From: Candidatus Pantoea varia
Lineage (GTDB): Bacteria; Pseudomonadota; Gammaproteobacteria; Enterobacterales; Enterobacteriaceae
DNA length: 64,000 bases
Direction of reading: 5' to 3'
Assembly: GCF_900115075.1 (NCBI RefSeq)
Contig: NZ_FOVG01000001.1
Location: forward strand, 1,488,001-1,552,000
Part shown: positions 27,624 through 36,674 of the stretch, piece by piece
Position numbering within the stretch: position 1 is the first letter of the stretch
Layout: each line of letters opens with the position of its first letter
Program-made: the position numbers and the translations under genes
The notes under the pieces: generated by a model
Seen by the model: the letters and a program-made list of their open reading frames with translations, nothing else
Database searches by the model: none
Told to the model about the DNA's origin: nothing

Positions 27624-28670
27624 CTAGCGCGAAGCAGCCTCAACCTCAAACATAAAATCTTCACGATCTTGCGGCTGCGGCATCTGCCCCAGCCAGCTGG
27701 TGTAGCCAAGCCGGGCGGTGCCGCCCAGCGCCACACCCTGCACCTCGTCTGCGGCCAGGATCAGGCTGAGATCCCATTGCATTTCGATACCGAGATAGTG
27801 ACGTACCCAGTCGCGCACTTCCTGCGCGCCGGGGGCATCCGGCAGAAAGCGGGCATACTGCGCGGCGCTGAGCGGTCCCAGATGGAGACGGAAACGGTGC
27901 TGCACATCGCGCACCGCCACTCCTAGAAACGCTGAGGCACCCAGCCGGGGCATGTGGCGTCCCGCACCCAGCCGGGCCTGGTCGCGGCTATCCAGCGTCA
28001 GCCAGTGCGGCAGGTTCTGCGTCAGCCGGACCGGCACGCCAAAATAGTGGCGCAGAATCCGCACCAGCCCTTCGGCATCATGGCCGTGACGGCTGAGATG
28101 GCCCACCAGCATCAGCCGGGCATGGAGACTCAGCGAGCTGGCCTGCTGCTGGGCCGGTAAACCGATGCCGGCCAGACAGGCGAGATAGTTAAGGAAGCGG
28201 CTGTCGTCGGGACGATCCAGCGACACGGTCGGCTGCGCATCCGCCCAGGCGCGATAGAACAGCAGCGTGGCGCGATGGTGAAACAGGTCGGCAAACGCTG
28301 ACAGGCTGTGATCCTGATGATGCACGATGCGTTCGTGCACATATTCGGTCAGATGGGTCGGCAGCGGGCCGTTGGGGCCAAACAGGCCGAAGCTGTAGAT
28401 CGACAGTTCATGACGTCCCGCCTCGTCACGCGGCGTGGCACTGGCGACAGTGGCGGGCGCAAACGCCAGTGACGGCGTCTGACCGATACGCACCGATTCG
28501 AATTTCGGCAACGGCGCACGGCCCAGCGGATAGCGCTGACCGCCCTGCGCATCCAGCCGCCGCAGCAGCTGGAACAGATCGTAGCGCCACGGCGCGGCCA
28601 TCACTTTCTGCCAGAAATCATCCGGCAGTCGGGTCAGTCGCGGTAGCGTAATGACTTTTTCACCACTCAT
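27624..28670 (-). CDS. tssG: T6SS baseplate protein TssG
   Basis: The 348-residue protein is of normal TssG length. It shows the characteristic early DLFQLLRRLDAQ, SFGLFGPNGPLPTHLTEY, FADLFHHRATLLFYRAW and RILRHYFGVPVRL blocks. TssG forms the baseplate wedge with two TssF and TssE and docks to TssK. Its ATG overlaps the tssF stop by four bases (28667-28670), indicating coupled translation and matched stoichiometry. Confidence 0.95.
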   Translation of the reverse strand: MSGEKVITLPRLTRLPDDFWQKVMAAPWRYDLFQLLRRLDAQGGQRYPLGRAPLPKFESVRIGQTPSLAFAPATVASATPRDEAGRHELSIYSFGLFGPNGPLPTHLTEYVHERIVHHQDHSLSAFADLFHHRATLLFYRAWADAQPTVSLDRPDDSRFLNYLACLAGIGLPAQQQASSLSLHARLMLVGHLSRHGHDAEGLVRILRHYFGVPVRLTQNLPHWLTLDSRDQARLGAGRHMPRLGASAFLGVAVRDVQHRFRLHLGPLSAAQYARFLPDAPGAQEVRDWVRHYLGIEMQWDLSLILAADEVQGVALGGTARLGYTSWLGQMPQPQDREDFMFEVEAASR

Positions 28671-30538
28671 ATCAGCGCTTTCCGGCCCATGCGCGGCGGC
28701 CAGTAGCCCACTTCCCCGCGCTGCTGGCTGTTCAGGGTGAACTCCGTGAAGCTGTTAAGCGCCACAAGGCGGCCACAGACCCGCTCCAGCACGCTGCCGA
28801 ACAGCCACGGGCTGGCACCCGAAAACGCCTGCTCATCCACCTCCAGCGTGATGCTGACGCCGCGCGCAAACACCACAGGGCCCGGCTCTGGCACGCGGCG
28901 GTTCACCGCGCTGAGCGTGCAGTGCCGGATGCCGTCAATCTGACGGGCAACCGGCGCTTCCGCGAGGTTGGCGTAGAGGCTCAGCAACTGACGCAGCGCC
29001 GCAGCGCCTTCTCCGTCGCTGCTGTCCATCAGGCTGAGATAGTTCATCTGCAGATGGCTGATCAGCCGCCAGGCCGAAAGACCTTCCGCCAGCGCCGGAC
29101 GTGGCGGCGTCGGCCCTTTGCACAGTTTCAGCTCCGACACCGGAATGGAGTCTGGCATCACAAAGTTGCCCTGATCCTGCTGCAGCATCAGCGGCAGATC
29201 GCGACTGGTGCACATCACCTCGGCAGAGAGATAGCGCACCTCATCACGCCATGGCGCGTGATGCTCATCGACCAGTGACAGAAAGACTTCTGAACCGATA
29301 TAGCCGGTGCGCGTGCCGTAGCGCTGCGCCTGCTCTGACAGGGTGCGCTGTTCACGGCGTAGCGAAAAGTAGGCACCGTAGTCACCCTGGTCGCCGCTGA
29401 AGGTACTCCAGAACGGGCGGAAGACCTGCTCCTCCCGCTTGCCTTCCACGGTGGCGAACAGCCGTTGCACCGAGTGCACCTCATAATCCAGCGGCCGGAT
29501 GTTATCGACCACCAGATGATATTCATGCTGGCTGTCGCTGACCTTCAGACGCTCGGCGGTTTTCGGGAAAAGATTGATGACCGGCGTGCAGTGCAGCGCC
29601 AGATGGCTGTGATCGATCACGCTTTCCAGCGCGCTGTCCGCCTTGTCGAGCAGGATGATGATGTCGAACGCCGTGGCGTTGTCGCAGCGGCGCAGAAACG
29701 GGCCAAGCTGACTCAGACTGATAAACTGGAAACGTGCCGGAAAGGCGAAATACTCCTGCAACAGACGATAACCGTCGAAGTTGCGCAGATCGTCCGGCAG
29801 CAGCGCCTGCTCCGGCGCAAAGCCCTCCTGCTGCAGAGCGTCATCTGTGAGCACCTGACGCTGCGGCCGTTTCTCTACCGACTGCAGCACGATGCCCACC
29901 CGGTGCTGCATCAGCAGCTCCAGCAGCTTCAGCGCCTGGATATCGGGGCCGCTGAGGAACAGCATCAGGTCGTCCACGTTGAGCTGACTCAGCGAGGAGA
30001 TCCCTTCACACGTGATGCGGATGCGCAGCGCACTGGCCGCGCCCAGTCCCGTGAGTTTCAGCTCGCCAGAGGGCAGATCGCCCGGCACGCCGCCGAGGCT
30101 GGCTTCGTTGATCCGCAGCGGATGCAGCACCACGTCGTGTGCGGTGGTGTAGCTGCAGGTCACTCCGGTTTTTTTCAGGTTCTGGCTCTCCATCATGGTG
30201 CCGCGCGGCACGCGGAAGCCCTGGGTGATGTCACCCTTGCGGCTGTCTGGCGTAAGCTGTGCGATGGCCATTGACGGCGTCGGCGAGAGATAGGATGGCG
30301 CAATCATCTCCAGCAGACGCTGCGAGAAGCGCGGAAACTCCGCATCCATCTTGAGTTGCACGCGTGACGTCAGGAAGGCGAACCCCTCCATCAGCCGTTC
30401 TACATAGGGGTCCGCCACGTCGATACCGTGCATGCCGAGACGTCCCGCCACTTTAGGGTAACGCGTAGCAAACTCCGCCCCCATCTCGCGCAGGTAGGCC
30501 AGTTCACGGTTGTAGTAGTCGAGCAGATTGCTGTCCAT
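28667..30538 (-). CDS. tssF: T6SS baseplate protein TssF
   Basis: At 623 residues this is a typical TssF. The N-terminus LLDYYNRELAYLREMGAEFA and the PSYLSPTPSMAIAQL region are diagnostic, as is the late FTLNSQQRGEVGYWPPRMGR end. TssF partners with TssG in the wedge complex that surrounds the VgrG hub. The gene follows tssE with a 2-bp gap and overlaps tssG by four bases. Confidence 0.95.
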   Translation of the reverse strand: MDSNLLDYYNRELAYLREMGAEFATRYPKVAGRLGMHGIDVADPYVERLMEGFAFLTSRVQLKMDAEFPRFSQRLLEMIAPSYLSPTPSMAIAQLTPDSRKGDITQGFRVPRGTMMESQNLKKTGVTCSYTTAHDVVLHPLRINEASLGGVPGDLPSGELKLTGLGAASALRIRITCEGISSLSQLNVDDLMLFLSGPDIQALKLLELLMQHRVGIVLQSVEKRPQRQVLTDDALQQEGFAPEQALLPDDLRNFDGYRLLQEYFAFPARFQFISLSQLGPFLRRCDNATAFDIIILLDKADSALESVIDHSHLALHCTPVINLFPKTAERLKVSDSQHEYHLVVDNIRPLDYEVHSVQRLFATVEGKREEQVFRPFWSTFSGDQGDYGAYFSLRREQRTLSEQAQRYGTRTGYIGSEVFLSLVDEHHAPWRDEVRYLSAEVMCTSRDLPLMLQQDQGNFVMPDSIPVSELKLCKGPTPPRPALAEGLSAWRLISHLQMNYLSLMDSSDGEGAAALRQLLSLYANLAEAPVARQIDGIRHCTLSAVNRRVPEPGPVVFARGVSITLEVDEQAFSGASPWLFGSVLERVCGRLVALNSFTEFTLNSQQRGEVGYWPPRMGRKALI

Positions 30539-30540
30539 GA

Positions 30541-31116
30541 TTATCCTGCATCCTGAAGTTCGAAATGGCCGCTCTCCAGATCAACCTGAGTGCGGAACAG
30601 AAACGCCAGCGGATAAGGCACGCACCAGAGCCGCCCTTTGATCTCAATCGACAGCACGTTGTGCAGGCTGAGCGAGCCGAGATCGCTGACGCAGCGCACC
30701 TGCAGACCCTGCGGCAGAATACGCGGCTCAAAGTGCAGAATGGCGTTAGTCATTTTGCGCTGCATATCCTGCCATTCGATATCGGAAACATTCTGCCCGG
30801 CCAGCGGCGCCACGCCGAAGTTCCAGACCGAGCGCTGCACCTGATCGAAGCCGCTGAGATCCTGCTGCGCTTCGTTATTAATGGTGTTGAAGAGCCACTG
30901 CAGATCGCGCAGTACGTGGCGGCGCAGCGTGCTGTGGCTGATCAGCATGCTGTTCTCCGCCTCCTGCTGCTTGTCCGGCGCGTTATCAGTCAGGCGATCC
31001 AGCAATGAGGATTGCAGCTTGTCGCGGGCGGTTAACGCGTCACGCTTTTTGCGCGCGCGAAAGCCGCCATGCAGCTGGGCATAGCCGTCATTGTGCGCGC
31101 CAGAATCATGACTCAT
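30541..31116 (-). CDS. tssE: T6SS baseplate protein TssE (gp25-like)
   Basis: Start is placed at ATG 31116 (191 residues); a TTG four codons upstream (31128) is possible but weaker. The protein matches gp25-like TssE: DKLQSSLLDRLTDN near the N-terminus, LRRHVLRDLQWLFNT in the middle, and a NFGVAPLAGQ motif close to the family's conserved Gly-x-Pro element. TssE sits at the base of the sheath and helps start its polymerisation. The start overlaps the end of tagJ by 11 bp. Confidence 0.9.
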   Translation of the reverse strand: MSHDSGAHNDGYAQLHGGFRARKKRDALTARDKLQSSLLDRLTDNAPDKQQEAENSMLISHSTLRRHVLRDLQWLFNTINNEAQQDLSGFDQVQRSVWNFGVAPLAGQNVSDIEWQDMQRKMTNAILHFEPRILPQGLQVRCVSDLGSLSLHNVLSIEIKGRLWCVPYPLAFLFRTQVDLESGHFELQDAG

Positions 31117-31933
31117 CGGCGGACTCAACGTTGTCGAAGACGACCTGCTGCAGGCTCAGCAGCGAGAATTCCGCACTGTCGCTGAGCCACATTTTTTGCC
31201 CCTGACCGATGAACTGATCAGGGTCGTCGCCCAGCGACTGCCATTCAGTGACGCTGGCGCGCAGAAAACGCTCGTCTGATTCAGCCCGCAGCGGATAACG
31301 CGCCGGGATCTGACACACCTGCTCGCTGCCATCCACCAGCTGCACCCGCGTATGACGCCACACCAGGTCGGTGACGCTGACAGGCGCCTGAAACTGCATC
31401 TCACGAATAGCGGCAAACGGGATCCAGTAATAACGTCCCTGATTGATGACTTCACACACCGGCCCGAAACGGCTGTCACCCTCCATCAGCCAGCTGAATG
31501 CGGTCGGCTGATCCTGCTGCGTCGCGGTGCCAGGATTGGCAGCCGCGCGTTCCAGCGCTTCAGCCCGCAGCGTGCTGCCGCGTGCAACATCCCCCGCGGT
31601 TTCGGCCTGCAGGGCAGCCAGCAGTGTGTCGCACCAGAGCCAGGCACTGCCCGGCAGCACCGGGTCGGCCTCGCCACGCAGCACCGCGTCACGCTGCAGC
31701 TCACCGGCGATCGCCTGCTGCAAGAGAGTGACGGTTGGTTGCGCCTGCGGACTTAACGCCAGCCAGGATTGCAGCTGCGTCTGCGCGCGCGACCAGTTAC
31801 CGGACAGACAGAGCAGCTGCACAAAGGCAGCGCGCAGGTCGGCGTTCGCCGGATTCGCCTGAATCTGGCGGGTGACATCAGCCAGCGTTTCGCTGAGCGT
31901 GGCGCTGGCCAGACGGTGTTGTAAGGATTCCAT
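31106..31933 (-). CDS. tagJ: T6SS accessory protein TagJ (ImpE)
   Basis: The 275-residue protein has the ImpE layout: a TPR-like helical N-terminus (NPANADLRAAFVQLLCLSG), then the conserved FSWLMEGDSRFGPVCEVING-like block and YYWIPFAAIREMQFQAP, with LVWRHTRVQLVDGS following. TagJ binds TssB and in some systems bridges to ClpV. It is encoded next to tssE, as is common in such clusters. Confidence 0.9.
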   Translation of the reverse strand: MESLQHRLASATLSETLADVTRQIQANPANADLRAAFVQLLCLSGNWSRAQTQLQSWLALSPQAQPTVTLLQQAIAGELQRDAVLRGEADPVLPGSAWLWCDTLLAALQAETAGDVARGSTLRAEALERAAANPGTATQQDQPTAFSWLMEGDSRFGPVCEVINQGRYYWIPFAAIREMQFQAPVSVTDLVWRHTRVQLVDGSEQVCQIPARYPLRAESDERFLRASVTEWQSLGDDPDQFIGQGQKMWLSDSAEFSLLSLQQVVFDNVESADES

Positions 31934-31949
31934 GCAAACTCCTTTTGCG

Positions 31950-32939
31950 TCAGTTAAGGGTGCGATAGGCCGCAGCGGCGGGATCTTTCAGTTCAGGGTG
32001 CAGTTTTTCCACCAGCTGCACGCTCAGCGTGGCATCACCGCTTACCCACGGTGACCAGACTTTGCGCACTTCCTGCAGACGTGCCTGCAGTGCACTCTGG
32101 TCGGCCGCTTCGCTGGCGGGCATCTGTACTACCACCTGACGCGTTGCCTGCCAGCCGTTAAAGCGGTTGCTGAACGGCAGAACCAGCCAGCTGTCCGGGG
32201 ATTTTTCGTTGCTCAGCACCATGCGCTCGCTGTTGACCGTGGTGATGTGCAGTTCAGCGGTGGGCGACTGACTGCTCAGCCCCATTACCGGGAAGCCCTG
32301 CAGGAAGGTCACGCCGACGGCGGCCGGTGCACCGTTACCCTGCTGCGTCAGGCGGCTGTGTCCACTGAGCCAGCCATCGGAACCGCAGACCAGACCCTGT
32401 TTTGCCGGAACAAACAGCGCGCTGCCCTGCGCCGGATGCTGCCACCATGTACGGAAATGACAGCCATCGAGCAGGCTGAATTGCAGCCAGGGCGAGGTAT
32501 CCGCCTGTGCGGCGTTGCGCAGTGCATCAGCGGGCACGGCCGCCGTGGCTGGCTGTTGCTGTTGCTGTTGCTGTTGCTGCGGCGCAGGCGGCGTCACCAC
32601 GGTTTTCCACTGCTGCGCGCGGGCGGCGCTGCCGGTGGCGATTTCACTGCCCTCTGCATCCGTCAGCTGCCAGTGCAGTTGCTGCAGCGGTTTACACTGC
32701 GTCGCCATCAATCCGGCTACCCGTGGCAGAAACTCTTTTAAGACCGTTGGGTTTTTCTCACCCAGCGTGACAATACGCAGGTTAATGGTGCTGTTACACC
32801 AGCTCGACAACTGATTATTTTTGACGTCATCAATCCAGACATCCAGTTTCTGTGCCGGGGACTGTACGATGCGATAGTTTTCAGCATAAACCTGCGTGCT
32901 AAGCAGCAGCGCAGCCAGACCCAGTAATCCATATTTCAT
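31950..32939 (-). CDS. T6SS-cluster periplasmic protein with a polyglutamine tract
   Basis: From ATG at 32939 the protein has 329 residues and begins with a clear signal peptide (KYGLLGLAALLLSTQVYA), so the 28-codon in-frame extension upstream is discarded. The mature N-terminal domain has IDDVKNNQLSSWCNSTINLRI and a second Cys (ATQCKPL). A Pro-rich linker holds nine consecutive Gln codons encoded by CAACAG hexamers (plus-strand GTTGCT repeated four times at 32555-32578). The C-terminal domain has CHFRTWWQHP and VVQMPASEAA. I recall no characterised homologue beyond T6SS clusters. Conserved position between the phosphatase and tagJ suggests an envelope accessory or regulator, perhaps a sensor for the kinase pathway. 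Confidence 0.75.
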   Translation of the reverse strand: MKYGLLGLAALLLSTQVYAENYRIVQSPAQKLDVWIDDVKNNQLSSWCNSTINLRIVTLGEKNPTVLKEFLPRVAGLMATQCKPLQQLHWQLTDAEGSEIATGSAARAQQWKTVVTPPAPQQQQQQQQQPATAAVPADALRNAAQADTSPWLQFSLLDGCHFRTWWQHPAQGSALFVPAKQGLVCGSDGWLSGHSRLTQQGNGAPAAVGVTFLQGFPVMGLSSQSPTAELHITTVNSERMVLSNEKSPDSWLVLPFSNRFNGWQATRQVVVQMPASEAADQSALQARLQEVRKVWSPWVSGDATLSVQLVEKLHPELKDPAAAAYRTLN

Positions 32940-32949
32940 GTTGGCGTTC

Positions 32950-33741
32950 TCAATCTCGCAGAGGGAAGAACTGCGCCGCTTCAGAGAGCGAGTGCAGCAA
33001 AGTGGTGTCCTGGGGTGATCCAATCCAGACGGCCAGCGCGCTGAAATTGTCCTGCTGCCCCTGATCCGACTGATCGTTTTTGATGATTTGCTGCATCAGC
33101 GTCAGCCACTCTTCCGGCGTATTCACCATGTGCAGTGACTGCTGCATCTGTTCCAGCGTCACGCCGTGCCAGAAACCATCGGTGCAGAGTAAAAAGGCAT
33201 CGCCATCTTCAATCCCGACCACGTCGCTGTAACTCGCGTCGCGCTGCTCATCGCCCATACCCAGCGCAAAATAGAGCAGATTGCTGTTGATGCCTTCGGT
33301 GCGATGTCCGGCATCTTTCATCTGCTGCACCAGGCTGTGGTCGGTGGTGACGAGATAGAGATAGCCGCGACGAAACAGATAGAGACGGCTGTCACCGGCA
33401 TGGGCCCAGCAGGCCAGATGGTAGTCGCGGTCGATGAACAGGCTAACCAGCGTGGTCCCCATCCGGCTGTGTTCGCTGCTGGCTTTCTGCTGCTGACGGA
33501 TGGCGTGATTCGCCTGATTGACGTAGTTGCGAATCGACTGCGCATTGAGGTGCGCATCACCATCAAACGAGTGCAGCAGGCTGCTGCGGGCGATGGCGGC
33601 GGCCTTGTCGCCGCCGGGAAATCCGGCCACACCGTCACACACGACAAAGCAGGCTGAACGCTTACCGATGACATCACCGATCTGATCCTGATTACTGGCG
33701 CGATCGCCCTGATTCGACGTCGAGGCAATAGTGATATTCAT
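32950..33741 (-). CDS. pppA: PP2C-type Ser/Thr phosphatase (PppA-like) of the T6SS
   Basis: The 263-residue enzyme has all PP2C metal motifs: RASNQDQIGD near residue 15, CDGVAGFPGGDKAA near 35, WAHAGDSRLYLFR near 112, LLCTDGFWHGV near 185 and QQDNFSALAV near 232. In the threonine-phosphorylation pathway it dephosphorylates the FHA protein and shuts the T6SS down. It overlaps the FHA gene by four bases, so substrate and phosphatase are translationally linked. The matching kinase is at 23427-24932. Confidence 0.92.
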   Translation of the reverse strand: MNITIASTSNQGDRASNQDQIGDVIGKRSACFVVCDGVAGFPGGDKAAAIARSSLLHSFDGDAHLNAQSIRNYVNQANHAIRQQQKASSEHSRMGTTLVSLFIDRDYHLACWAHAGDSRLYLFRRGYLYLVTTDHSLVQQMKDAGHRTEGINSNLLYFALGMGDEQRDASYSDVVGIEDGDAFLLCTDGFWHGVTLEQMQQSLHMVNTPEEWLTLMQQIIKNDQSDQGQQDNFSALAVWIGSPQDTTLLHSLSEAAQFFPLRD

Positions 33742-35600
33742 GCGTCATCCGTGTGGGTTTGTGAGTCTTTGTACTGATTGACTTCCAGGTCATAGGCGTG
33801 CAGAAACGCTTCGCCAAAGAGGGTGTGGAAATCGTCTTCGATCTCGCCCGCTGTCTCGCCGTAGCGCTCAACAAAATGCTCCCACAGCGCCGCTTTACGG
33901 CTGCCCGGCAGACCGATACGTGAAACCGATCCTGCCTGACGCGCCTCTTCCTCCAGCTGCTCCGGGTTAAAGGATTGCAGCATTGAGGCGATGATGGCGC
34001 GGATACCGGCGATCATGCCCAGCTGGTGGGCCTGCAAGTCGATCAGCGCATCACGCACCGCCTGACGCGGCGGCATAAAGCCCGGCATCCGGCTGCCGAA
34101 CATCTGCATCAGGACGGTTTTACCCGACGGCAGCAGCTTGAACGGGTTGTTGGCATCGTCGAGGATCACCGTCATGTCGGCCTTGACCCCGCGTTTGAGG
34201 ATCGAACGCGACGACAGCAGCGCAACCGTGCCCTGCGAGAACATACTGAGCATCTGACCAAACTGCAGCATCTGCTCACGGTCAAACTGTGGCGTCGGCT
34301 GCAGGTCACGCAGGCCCATTCCCTCCAGCAGCGCATCCAGCAGTTCGCCTTTCAGAGCGTCGCCACTGCTCTCGCTGGCTGCAGTCGGGTGCGCAGCGGC
34401 GGCAGGGTGGCGACCGGAAGCAACGGGATCGATGCGCAACCGCCCTTTCGGCGTCGGCGATGGTGTGCGCTGCACCGCCTGCGGCGTAGGCAGCGTAATT
34501 CCGCCGTAATCGTTCTGCGGATTCACCGCGTCAGGCTGGCTGGAATCCGCTTCATCAACCTGCGGCACCTGGCGTGGGGCTTCGCTATGAGGCTGCTCAG
34601 CAACAGGTAAGTCACCGCCGCTGAACAGCGGTGAGTGATCCATTTCATTCAGGCTGGCGGAAGCCTGCCCGGTTGAGCGTGAGTCCACTGGCTCAGGCTT
34701 TACCGCTGGCTGAGGCGGTACATGTAATGTGGCCGGTTTCGCTGTCGGCAGCTCCGGCTGTGCCAGTGGCACCGCATTGCCCATCATCAGTCCCAGCGGA
34801 TCGTCATAATTGCGCACATCCGCACTGCTCTCGCCGTCAAACAGACTCAGCGGATCCAGTTCAGCGGCGGGCGCTTCAGCCTGTTTTGGCGCGCTGTTAT
34901 GCTGAGCCGACAGCGTGCTCGGCGTCCGATCGTCAAAAATACTCTGCTGCGCGAACAGTGCATCGCCGTCATCAAACAGGCTGCTGTTTTTTGGCTGCTG
35001 ACCATAATCCAGCGGCGCGTCGTTAATCAGCTGAGCCAGCGGATCTTCCGGATTTCGGTCAGGACGCGCGGGCGCGGTAAGCGGATGTGCTTCCGGCATC
35101 TCTGGCACCGCTTTGCGTTTAGAGAGATCGTCTGAAATAGAAAACTCTTTCGCCAGGCTGTCCCAGATTTCACTGGGAATGGCGGCGGTGCTGGCTTTTT
35201 CGGCTACCGGTTCGCGAACCGGTGCGGCGGGCTGGATCGGCTCCGGATGCGGAACGGCCCTTTCCATCTGCGGCTGATGATCGCTGTTGAGGTCGCTGAC
35301 CAGTAGCTGATAATCATCGATGCCCAGTATGTCCCCATCCTGCAGCTCAACCTGCCGACCACGTTCCAGCGGGATATCGTTGAGCAGCACGCGCGTCACA
35401 TTGCCACGGTTGGTCAGGCGACATTCGCCGTTAGCCGTGATGTGAACAATCGCCTGCAGGCGGGAGAGTGTGCGATCGTCATCCGGCAGTACCAGATTGT
35501 TATCAACGCCGCGACCAATGGTGCCGCCGGGCGGGAAGAAATCACAATGAGTCTGTGGCGGCTGTTGGCCGGGTTTAGTCGTTATTATCGTAAAGCGCAT
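33738..35600 (-). CDS. fha: T6SS FHA-domain protein (TagH/Fha, ImpI/VasC family)
   Basis: The 620-residue protein has an N-terminal FHA domain (about 25-105) with GGTIGRGVDNNLVLPDDD and LSRLQAIVHI, the phosphothreonine-binding residues. A long Pro/Ala/Asp-rich disordered middle (about 110-395) follows, then a conserved VasC-type C-terminal domain (FDREQMLQFGQMLSMFSQGT near 440 and GSVSRIGLPGSRKAALWEHF near 570). On phosphorylation it is thought to promote assembly of the secretion machine. It is the first gene of the second half of the cluster, after the AT-rich hcp island. Confidence 0.92.
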   Translation of the reverse strand: MRFTIITTKPGQQPPQTHCDFFPPGGTIGRGVDNNLVLPDDDRTLSRLQAIVHITANGECRLTNRGNVTRVLLNDIPLERGRQVELQDGDILGIDDYQLLVSDLNSDHQPQMERAVPHPEPIQPAAPVREPVAEKASTAAIPSEIWDSLAKEFSISDDLSKRKAVPEMPEAHPLTAPARPDRNPEDPLAQLINDAPLDYGQQPKNSSLFDDGDALFAQQSIFDDRTPSTLSAQHNSAPKQAEAPAAELDPLSLFDGESSADVRNYDDPLGLMMGNAVPLAQPELPTAKPATLHVPPQPAVKPEPVDSRSTGQASASLNEMDHSPLFSGGDLPVAEQPHSEAPRQVPQVDEADSSQPDAVNPQNDYGGITLPTPQAVQRTPSPTPKGRLRIDPVASGRHPAAAAHPTAASESSGDALKGELLDALLEGMGLRDLQPTPQFDREQMLQFGQMLSMFSQGTVALLSSRSILKRGVKADMTVILDDANNPFKLLPSGKTVLMQMFGSRMPGFMPPRQAVRDALIDLQAHQLGMIAGIRAIIASMLQSFNPEQLEEEARQAGSVSRIGLPGSRKAALWEHFVERYGETAGEIEDDFHTLFGEAFLHAYDLEVNQYKDSQTHTDDA

Positions 35601-35821
35601 AACGGATTCCTGCGGTTAGCGGTTCGGCATCTATACCGCGCACCTCTCGGGGAAAGGCGCGGGGTATAGAGAGCGGGAAGTTTTAATTTGGGGGTTGGGT
35701 TTATTAAATAGCTGTCGGTGGATTTGATTATTTAATAAAAGGGATAATTAATAAATGATATAATGCAAAATTTCTTTTTCACAAAGGGAAAATTTCAACC
35801 CTGACACCAAATTTTTTACTA

Positions 35822-36220
35822 TCAATGATAAGGTATTAATTTCAGCTTTTTAATTCTTTGTTCATTAAGTTCAGAAGCACACATATTAATAGACGAGTTA
35901 CTTAAATCACTTCCTTTATCTGCAGCGTAAGAAGCCAGCTTACAGTCATTCTCCCGGTACTTCAGCCAGGCTCGTTGAGCTTCAGTCAACGTATCAATAT
36001 ATTGGCTTAACTCTTTATTGTCACCTTTGAAAAGCGTTTCAACTCTGTTTTTAGCGAGCTTGTATTCTTTATTTAAATCAATCTCAGTTTCGTTTCTGTT
36101 TTTTTGGGTACATGAATAAACTTCCTGATCGTTATTGCCCATTGAACAAGAATTCATTGCGTAGGCGGGGGAAACATAAAAAACGGTGAAACACAGCAGC
36201 ATTAAAAAATAAGATTTCAT
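35822..36220 (-). CDS. LprI-like secreted lysozyme-inhibitor (DUF1311), near-copy of 37439-37840
   Basis: The 132-residue protein has a signal peptide (MKSYFLMLLCFTVFYVSPAYA) and a mature DUF1311/LprI domain with the hallmark QRAWLKYRENDC plus conserved cysteines. LprI of Mycobacterium inhibits lysozyme, so periplasmic protection from a muramidase effector is a reasonable role. From about residue 28 on, the mature sequence matches the protein at 37439-37840 at roughly 97 of 105 positions by hand count, yet the signal peptides differ. This suggests duplication of the mature coding part with a different leader. It closes the hcp island. Confidence 0.85.
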   Translation of the reverse strand: MKSYFLMLLCFTVFYVSPAYAMNSCSMGNNDQEVYSCTQKNRNETEIDLNKEYKLAKNRVETLFKGDNKELSQYIDTLTEAQRAWLKYRENDCKLASYAADKGSDLSNSSINMCASELNEQRIKKLKLIPYH

Positions 36221-36299
36221 TAAAATATTTACCTGTAATAATGTCCCTTCGCTTGAGTAAAAGGGCAGGATAAATACGCCCCGATTTTTATATACGTTT

Positions 36300-36674
36300 C
36301 TATTTCATCACGCCAGCATCCTGAGCAATAACTTTACCCTTAAAGGTAATAATATAATCCCAGAGGCTCTCACCTTTAAGACTGGGATAAAATGAATAAT
36401 CATATTTTCCGTTAGTGAAGTTATACCCCTCGAAGTCGCAAACATCAGGGCAGTTTTTATTAATCGCCTCACCCTTAAGAGATATAGATGAATTATCTTT
36501 CAGGCTTCTCGACTTAAGCGAAACTTTATCACAGGTCAGGTTACCTTCTTCACAGCCATATTCAATTTCCGCTTTAAACTTCTTGCCTTCAAAATATGAA
36601 ACTGACTTCGCCAACGCTAATGAAGGTAAAATCACTAGCACCGCCGTAATAAAAAAATTTATTTTCTTCATCAT
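36300..36674 (-). CDS. Small secreted protein sharing the island immunity-type domain (family member 3)
   Basis: From ATG at 36674 (or 36671) the protein has 124 residues; the longer upstream frame has no protein-like features and is dropped. A signal peptide (KKINFFITAVLVILPSLALA) precedes a single domain: FKAEIEYGCEEGNLTCDKVSL, ISLKGEAINKNCPDVC, YNFTNGKYDY and a final FKGKVIAQDAG. This is the same pattern as the C-terminal domains of the proteins at 19104-19820 and 20044-20823, here as a stand-alone version. It lies among three LprI-like genes beside the muramidase effector, so an immunity role is inferred. No strong ribosome site is visible. Confidence 0.7.
   Translation of the reverse strand: MMKKINFFITAVLVILPSLALAKSVSYFEGKKFKAEIEYGCEEGNLTCDKVSLKSRSLKDNSSISLKGEAINKNCPDVCDFEGYNFTNGKYDYSFYPSLKGESLWDYIITFKGKVIAQDAGVMK

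Noticed and set aside
32555-32578. Tandem repeat considered as CRISPR or minisatellite
   Set aside because: Only four 6-base units, in frame inside a gene, coding for glutamine; no spacers.
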